A stretch of 64,000 bases of DNA, from the NCBI GenBank assembly GCA_910575565.1, contig CAJTFL010000020.1:20358-84357 (forward strand), written 5' to 3'. The notes under the pieces are model-generated. The model had not been told where the DNA came from and ran no database searches. It was given only the letters and a program-made list of their open reading frames with translations. The number at the start of each line of letters is the position of its first letter. The stretch's first letter is position 1. The position numbers were made by a program, and so were the translations under genes. Positions 59,741 to 64,000 of the stretch are shown here, in pieces. The DNA is from Lachnospiraceae bacterium. GTDB lineage: Bacteria; Bacillota; Clostridia; Lachnospirales; Lachnospiraceae.

Positions 59741-60345
59741 CGGAAGCACTTAATTTAATCTTATCGTACCGTAAAAATTTGGAAATGAAGTTAGATCCGA
59801 TGCGCTATGAGCATTCCCTGAGCGTTTCCTATACCTGTGTTTCCCTTGCCATGCGCTATGGCTGTGATTTGGGGAAGGCGGAGCTGGCAGGCCTGCTCCA
59901 TGACTGCGGGAAACGGTATTCCGACGACATTATCCTGAAAAAATGCAGAAAGCATGGGATCTTCTTTACTTCGGACGAGGAGGAAGCGCCGGCAGTCCTC
60001 CATGCCAATTACGGGGCATGGCTTGCCAAGCATAAATACGGGATCGATGATCCGGAAATTTTGTCGGCGATTCTTTACCACACTACCGGGAAGCCGGAGA
60101 TGACGGCTTTGGAGAAGATTGTCTACATTGCGGATTATATTGAGCCCAGAAGATATAAAGCTGATGATCTGCCCCGGATGCGGATGCTGGCATATCAGGA
60201 TTTAGATGAAACCATGTACAGGATATTAAAGGGAACGCTGGATTACTTGGGGAAAAAGAAGGGGAAGGTTGCCCTGGTTACATTAAAGGCGTTTGACTAT
60301 TATCAGGAGATTCACCGGAAAAGCGTAATAAAACAGGAGGATTAA
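59737..60345 (+). CDS. yqeK: YqeK HD-domain diadenosine tetraphosphatase
   Basis: This 202-residue protein has an HD phosphohydrolase domain: RYEHSLSVSYTCVSLA (His), LLHDCGK (His-Asp) and ADYIEPRRY (third Asp). YqeK members hydrolyse Ap4A symmetrically. ATGA overlap with nadD and an AAGGAGG site set the start. It touches the rsfS gene at its 3' end with no gap. Confidence 0.93.
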   Translation: MTEALNLILSYRKNLEMKLDPMRYEHSLSVSYTCVSLAMRYGCDLGKAELAGLLHDCGKRYSDDIILKKCRKHGIFFTSDEEEAPAVLHANYGAWLAKHKYGIDDPEILSAILYHTTGKPEMTALEKIVYIADYIEPRRYKADDLPRMRMLAYQDLDETMYRILKGTLDYLGKKKGKVALVTLKAFDYYQEIHRKSVIKQED

Positions 60346-60699
60346 ATGAATACTTCAAAAGAAATGGTAAAATTGGCTTTTGCTGCCCTGGAAGAGAAGA
60401 AGGGGGAAAATATCCAGATTATTGATATCCAGGAGATTTCCGTCCTTGCCGATTATTTTATTATCGCCAGCGGCACGAACCCCAACCAAGTTCAGGCTAT
60501 GGCAGACCAGGTGGAGGAAGACCTTGGCAAGGCAGGCTATGAGCTGAAGCAGGTGGAGGGCTATCGGACGGCAAATTGGATTTTGATGGACTATAAGGAT
60601 ATTATTGTCCATGTGTTCTGCCGGGAAGACCGGCTGTTCTACGATCTGGAACGGATCTGGCGGGACGGGAAAACGATTGTGAATATCGATGAGCTGTAA
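60346..60699 (+). CDS. rsfS: Ribosomal silencing factor RsfS
   Basis: This 117-residue protein begins with AALEEKKGENIQIIDIQEIS and contains DYFIIASGTNPNQVQAMAD and the C-terminal WILMDYKDIIVHVFC strand, all typical of RsfS/DUF143. It binds L14 and prevents joining of ribosomal subunits when nutrients are low. ATG 60,346 is preceded by AACAGGAGGATTAA. Confidence 0.95.
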   Translation: MNTSKEMVKLAFAALEEKKGENIQIIDIQEISVLADYFIIASGTNPNQVQAMADQVEEDLGKAGYELKQVEGYRTANWILMDYKDIIVHVFCREDRLFYDLERIWRDGKTIVNIDEL

Positions 60700-60705
60700 T
60701 CAAAA

Positions 60706-60790
60706 GATGCCGGGGTTACAAGGCCAAAAGGTTAAAAGTCCTTATGCAAGAAAGCTTGCGCCGTTTTTTCGGCTTTTGCCCCTGGCATCA
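60706..60790. repeat. Dispersed palindromic repeat, copy 3 (after rsfS)
   Basis: This copy starts GATGCCGGGG and ends CCCCTGGCATC, a good terminal inverted match, with AAGGCCAAAAGGTTAAAAG and an AAGCTTGC tip inside. It is the most diverged of the three copies. A separate terminator lies 20 bases downstream. Confidence 0.6.
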
Positions 60791-60810
60791 TTAAAATTAA
60801 GTATGCAAAA

Positions 60811-60850
60811 AGCAGGAAGGGATCCGAAGGATGGGTTCCTTCCTGTTTTC
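60811..60850 (+). terminator. Terminator at the end of the rsfS operon
   Basis: AGCAGGAAGGGATCC pairs with GGGTTCCTTCCTG (with mismatches near the loop), followed by TTTTCTG. It ends the obgE-to-rsfS transcript before the convergent lexA gene. Confidence 0.8.
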
Positions 60851-60961
60851 TGTGTGTTATTATTTGCGTGCGCATTTATGGATAATGGCAGAGCAAAACG
60901 GTTTGAAAAATACGTCCTGCCCTGATTTTCAGCTTCTGCAAATACCGAAAAAGTATATGAT

Positions 60962-61576
60962 TTACATAAACCGCAGCAGGCCCACGACCTTCCCCAGGAT
61001 CTGGACATCCGTGGCATAGATAGGATCCATAGCATCGTTTTCCGGCTGTAAGCGGATCTGGGAATCCTCCCGGTAAAACCGCTTTACCGTGGCGGAATCG
61101 TCCAAGAGGGCAACGACGATATCGCCGTTATCTGCGGTCTCCTGCTGAGCCACGATAATATGGTCGCCGTCAAGTATCCCCGCATTGATCATGCTTTCCC
61201 CCTTAACCTTTAAGATAAAAGTCTCCTGGTTTGGAATAAGATCCACCGGGACCGGGAAATAGTTCTCAATATTTTCCTGGGCAAGGATTGGCTGTCCGGC
61301 GGCAACGGAACCTATCAGGGGGATATTGGCAACCTCCCGTCGGGTAAGGTTAAAGTGATCGTCAAGGATCTCAATCGCCCTGGGCTTAGTGGGATCCCGG
61401 CGGATATAGCCGTTTTCCTCCAGGGTTTCCAAATGGGAATGGACTGAGGAAGTGGACTTTAGGCTGACTGCCTCGCAGATTTCCCGGACAGCCGGGGGAT
61501 ATCCTTTTTTTAAAATGGTTTCTTTAATATATTCCAGAATTTCCTGCTGCTTTGCGGAAATTTTCCCGTATGCCAT
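60962..61576 (-). CDS. lexA: LexA repressor
   Basis: This 204-residue SOS repressor has an N-terminal winged helix ([20 protein letters not shown], then [20 protein letters not shown]), a VAAGQP cleavage site (Ala-Gly), and the serine/lysine dyad in [10 protein letters not shown] and [11 protein letters not shown]. RecA-triggered self-cleavage relieves repression. The ATG at 61,576 has GGAGG upstream. It is divergent from a yneA-like gene, and the shared gap contains LexA boxes. Confidence 0.97.
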   Translation of the reverse strand: MAYGKISAKQQEILEYIKETILKKGYPPAVREICEAVSLKSTSSVHSHLETLEENGYIRRDPTKPRAIEILDDHFNLTRREVANIPLIGSVAAGQPILAQENIENYFPVPVDLIPNQETFILKVKGESMINAGILDGDHIIVAQQETADNGDIVVALLDDSATVKRFYREDSQIRLQPENDAMDPIYATDVQILGKVVGLLRFM

Positions 61577-61613
61577 ATGTATACCTCCAAGTCGAATAAA
61601 TGCTCTTTTACCT

Positions 61614-61724
61614 ATAGTAGCATACGCTTGGAGAAAATGCAAATAAAATTGCAAACTTTTGTTCGAAAGAGTTGACAAACAGATGTTCGGATGCTATGAT
61701 GGTATCCATGAAGAACATATGTTC
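61614..61724. promoter_or_regulatory. Divergent SOS control region with three Cheo-type LexA boxes
   Basis: Three matches to GAAC-N4-GTTC are present: AAACTTTTGTTC (61,653-61,664), AAACAGATGTTC (61,677-61,688) and a perfect GAACATATGTTC (61,713-61,724). The second lies between TTGACA (61,672-61,677) and TATGAT (61,695-61,700) of the rightward promoter, spaced by 17 bases. The leftward lexA promoter has TACTAT at 61,619-61,614. Both genes should be induced by DNA damage. Confidence 0.85.
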
Positions 61725-61808
61725 TTGCTTTCGCATCGGTTCTTATTATCTGGATGAGAATCAGCTTGCAGACTGCCTGGATATGGAGCCTGGCTTTGGG
61801 AGGTAGGT

Positions 61809-62291
61809 ATGGAAGGATTGAACATGGAGTATGCCATGGGGATTATTCAGCAAAAGGTGATGAAGGCGGAAGAGCAGCGCTGCCTGCGCAGGCGGCAGGT
61901 TTTTTGGCGTCTTATGCTGAGCTTGGCGCTGCTTGTATTGGTTGGGGTAAAGGTAAAGGGATTTTTGCCGGCAGATATTTTTGCATACCAAAGGGATTCT
62001 TCCGTACTGGGGCGTTCCATATGGGGAGTTTCCAAAGGGGATCCGGCAAGGTTAAGGGAGGAAGCAGATGTTTTTTCAGAAGATTCAGAAGAGCCTATGT
62101 CCGCACCCAAGCCTCATTATGCCAGCATCCGAGTGGAGAGAGGGGACAGCCTGTGGGGGATTGCCTCACGCTATGCGGCGCAAAGCCCGATGGATGTGAG
62201 TGGATACGTAGAAGAATTAAAGCGCATTAACCAATTGCCTGACGATACGATTCATGCAGGCCATTATTTAATGGTGGTTTACTATAAATAA
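61809..62291 (+). CDS. YneA-like LysM protein, probable SOS division inhibitor
   Basis: This 160-residue protein has one N-terminal membrane helix (LMLSLALLVLVGVKV), an extracytoplasmic linker, and a C-terminal LysM-like domain (RVERGDSLWGIASRY, then ELKRINQLPDDTIHAGHYL). This matches YneA of Bacillus, which stops division during the SOS response, and its place opposite lexA with LexA boxes in the promoter supports the same role. Sequence similarity to YneA outside the LysM domain is low. GGAGGTAGG precedes the ATG. Confidence 0.82.
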   Translation: MEGLNMEYAMGIIQQKVMKAEEQRCLRRRQVFWRLMLSLALLVLVGVKVKGFLPADIFAYQRDSSVLGRSIWGVSKGDPARLREEADVFSEDSEEPMSAPKPHYASIRVERGDSLWGIASRYAAQSPMDVSGYVEELKRINQLPDDTIHAGHYLMVVYYK

Positions 62292-62292
62292 A

Positions 62293-62329
62293 GCACAGAT
62301 TTACATAAAAAAATTATGTAAATCTGTGC
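62293..62329 (-). terminator. Perfect 16-bp hairpin, terminator of the recombinase-PH unit
   Basis: GCACAGATTTACATAA (62,293-62,308) is the exact inverse of 62,314-62,329 with a five-base loop. On the minus strand it is followed by GCTTTATTT, a T-rich tail, and it lies 12 bases past the stop of the PH-domain gene. On the plus strand the following sequence is GC-rich, so it serves mainly the leftward transcript. Confidence 0.75.
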
Positions 62330-62341
62330 CGGGATGCCGCC

Positions 62342-62758
62342 TTACAGCTCTTCCTCGTCGCAGATTCCATCCCCGTCCAGATCCTGGTGGATATGGCTGC
62401 TTTCATAAAATTCCCTGCCGACCACGTTGCGGCTGCTGCGGCTTTCTTCGACCAGCTCCGACAGGAGATTTCGGATCCGCTTAGGGTTGACGATATTGTG
62501 AAGGGTGATTTCCGGGGTGCTGTCTGCCTTGGCCTTGATGATGATATCGCCGGTGTTAAATAATTTTCCGGCCAGGGATTGGTGCATGGTGATATCCACA
62601 ATCCGGTAAAGCAGGGTTTCGTCCAGCGTTGTGTGGAACAGCCCGCTCTCCAGCATAAGCCGGTCATTTTGGATATAGTATTTGGTGAAAGACCAGGGAA
62701 ACCACATAATATGCTTCCGATCTTTCCATAATATTTTCTGGTTTTCATGTGCCGCCAT
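62342..62758 (-). CDS. Bacterial PH-domain protein with an EF-hand-like tail
   Basis: This 138-residue soluble protein has most of its length in a bacterial pleckstrin-homology-type fold (IMWFPWSFTKYYIQNDRLML, then TTLDETLLYRIVDITM, typical bPH strands). The last 13 residues, DLDGDGICDEEEL, match the calcium-binding loop DxDxDGxxDxxE of EF-hands and dockerin repeats. Calcium binding is inference. The ATG at 62,758 has GGAGGTATAAT upstream. It follows the recombinase gene by 33 bases, in the same direction. Confidence 0.75.
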   Translation of the reverse strand: MAAHENQKILWKDRKHIMWFPWSFTKYYIQNDRLMLESGLFHTTLDETLLYRIVDITMHQSLAGKLFNTGDIIIKAKADSTPEITLHNIVNPKRIRNLLSELVEESRSSRNVVGREFYESSHIHQDLDGDGICDEEEL

Positions 62759-62791
62759 GATTATACCTCCTAATTTAAGAATATGCATCCA

Positions 62792-63844
62792 TTACTGTTC
62801 CCGCAGGCGCACTGCGTTCCGGGCGCTTCGCCGCCGCTCGTCTTCCATGGCGGCGTAATGCTTTTTTGTTGTGTTTACATCGGAATGTCCAAGGACATCT
62901 GCCACCAGGTAGATATCCCCCGTTTCCCGGTACAGGTTTGTGCCGTAAGTGCTGCGCAGCTTGTGGGGGGTAATTTTTTTTAGTGGGGTAACGATCCGGG
63001 CGTATTTTTTAACCAGATTTTCTACGCTGCGGACGGAAATCCGTTTGTTTTGGAGGGAAAGGAAAAGGGCATCCTCATGCCCGGATTCCGGGATGATTTC
63101 ATTCCGCTGATCTAAGTAATCAGTCAGGGCAAATTCTACTTCTGTGCCGAAGTAAACCGTTACTTCCTTGCCGCCTTTCCGATGGATGCGTATGCCGCCG
63201 TTTTTAAAGTCAATGTCCTGGATGTTTAATCCTACGCATTCCGATACACGGATTCCCGTGCCCAGAAGGAGGGTGAGGAGGGCTAAATCGCGGACTTTCG
63301 TTTTCGCGTGGTAAGCTTTTTGCTTATCCGTCAGGTGTTCCCCGTCTTCCACTTCGTCCAAAAGGAGCGCTACCTCATCAATATCCAGCCGGATGATTTC
63401 CTTCTCATGAAGCTTTGGAAGCTGAACCAGGGCGGGGGGATTGGTTTTTAAGGCTTCCAGCCGGAAAAAATAGTTGTAAAAGCTTTTCAGGGAGCAGATT
63501 TTCCGCATAATCCCCCGCTCGCGGTTAATGATCTCCTGGTTTTTGTCGCTGAAACGGTATTTTAAATACTCCATATATTCTTCAATATCCGTAGGGCGCA
63601 GATCATCCAGCTGTTCCAGCTTAATGCTGCGGATGTCCATCTGAAAAAAAGCTGGGTGTTCCCGAACCAGGAAATCAAAGAAAATGTGGAGATCGTATGC
63701 ATAGGCGATCCTGGTTCGGGAGGATGTCCGGGGCTCGATTCCCCGGAAAAACTGGGAACAAAAAGGCGGAAGCTCTTTAAGCTGCTGGCGCAGACGCAGA
63801 ACATTGTCCCGGTCTAATTGTTCGTGGTATGGCAGGTTGCTCAT
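62792..63844 (-). CDS. Tyrosine recombinase (XerC/D-like)
   Basis: This 350-residue protein has an N-terminal SAM-like core-binding domain and a C-terminal catalytic domain. Visible residues are Arg in GTGIRVSECVGLNI, the Lys/beta region GGIRIHRKGGKEVTVYFG, HKLRSTYGT (His-x-x-Arg), LGHSDVNTT (His) and the tyrosine nucleophile in KKHYAAM. GGAGGAAAAC precedes the ATG. There are no other mobile-element genes or repeats next to it, so it may be a chromosomal recombinase rather than a phage integrase. The role in chromosome-dimer resolution is not established. Confidence 0.88.
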   Translation of the reverse strand: MSNLPYHEQLDRDNVLRLRQQLKELPPFCSQFFRGIEPRTSSRTRIAYAYDLHIFFDFLVREHPAFFQMDIRSIKLEQLDDLRPTDIEEYMEYLKYRFSDKNQEIINRERGIMRKICSLKSFYNYFFRLEALKTNPPALVQLPKLHEKEIIRLDIDEVALLLDEVEDGEHLTDKQKAYHAKTKVRDLALLTLLLGTGIRVSECVGLNIQDIDFKNGGIRIHRKGGKEVTVYFGTEVEFALTDYLDQRNEIIPESGHEDALFLSLQNKRISVRSVENLVKKYARIVTPLKKITPHKLRSTYGTNLYRETGDIYLVADVLGHSDVNTTKKHYAAMEDERRRSARNAVRLREQ

Positions 63845-64000
63845 GTTTTCCTCCGTTTTTCATGATGAGCAGTTTCGGAAACTCTTTAAAGCCCATATTT
63901 CCGCTCTTTTTTTGTTTGCCTTTTTATTTCTTCCTCCATACTCCAGAGAAAAATATCATAAAATTTATCAAATACTATTGACTTATAACCCAAAATGTGC

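Noticed and set aside
62792..63844. Tyrosine recombinase as the integrase of the prophage at the left of the window
   Set aside because: It is more than 50 kb from the prophage, with intact housekeeping operons between, and no attachment-site repeats were seen near it.
1..64000. CRISPR array, rRNA or tRNA genes
   Set aside because: No regularly spaced direct repeats of 25-40 bases, no rRNA signature and no convincing cloverleaf with CCA-adjacent acceptor stem were seen in either strand.

Overview
The window looks like a chromosomal segment of a low-to-mid GC, Gram-positive Clostridia bacterium, most likely Lachnospiraceae. Supporting signs are Shine-Dalgarno (AGGAGG) sites before most genes, TTGACA-N17-TATAAT type promoters, the Obg/L21/Prp/L27 order with the cleavable N-terminus on L27, a Cheo-box LexA regulon, SepF, DUF4321 and a vitamin B12 riboswitch. 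The family assignment is inference; no 16S rRNA or other taxonomic marker lies in the window.

Region 1 (1 to about 10,990) is part of a tailed-phage (HK97-like) prophage that enters from the left edge. It holds a D5-type primase/helicase broken by one in-frame stop, a VRR-NUC nuclease, a SNF2 helicase, a DUF1492 late regulator, an HNH endonuclease, terminase small subunit, two tandem ParB-like proteins, a cytosine methylase, terminase large subunit and portal. The prophage stops abruptly about 29 codons into the prohead-protease gene, so capsid, tail and lysis genes are absent. Between terminase and portal sits an antisense cargo unit: a DUF3800 gene followed by what looks like a separate small structured RNA with its own promoter and terminator. 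I consider this the most interesting item in the window.

Region 2 (about 10,990 to 17,650) is a scrap-yard of mobile DNA. It contains three unrecognised genes, an XRE regulator, a sigma-like protein typical of integrative elements, and an IS110-family element that splits a small gene. The IS transposase is itself split by a 158-bp palindromic MITE flanked by CTAG. Remnants of an HxlR regulator and a serine recombinase follow, then a conserved Cys/His protein whose ribosome binding site points at an ATC codon.

Region 3 (17,900 to 23,350) is an alpha-glucoside utilisation cluster: a divergent AraC regulator, a GH13 alpha-glucosidase, a PTS EIIBCA permease and a HAD phosphatase. Region 4 (23,430 to 26,960) is a vitamin B12 riboswitch with an unusually long extra arm, controlling a lipoprotein/permease/ATPase ABC importer. 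Ferritin, an SdpI-like membrane protein, a ferredoxin-type protein and a small two-gene, toxin-antitoxin-like pair follow.

Region 5 (30,280 to 63,850) is core housekeeping DNA: miaB-mutS-mutL-miaA; a PLP enzyme; DUF4321-radC-mreC-mreD-PBP-minC-minD-minE-rodA-mgsA-carboxypeptidase for cell shape and division; an HlyD-like adaptor, a YggS-type PLP protein and sepF; aroB; lspA and an RluA-type synthase; rplU-prp-rpmA-obgE-yhbY-nadD-yqeK-rsfS; the divergent SOS pair lexA and a yneA-like gene; a PH-domain protein and a tyrosine recombinase. Dispersed palindromic repeats (three copies of one family and a 179-bp tandem duplication of another) sit in the gaps between these operons.
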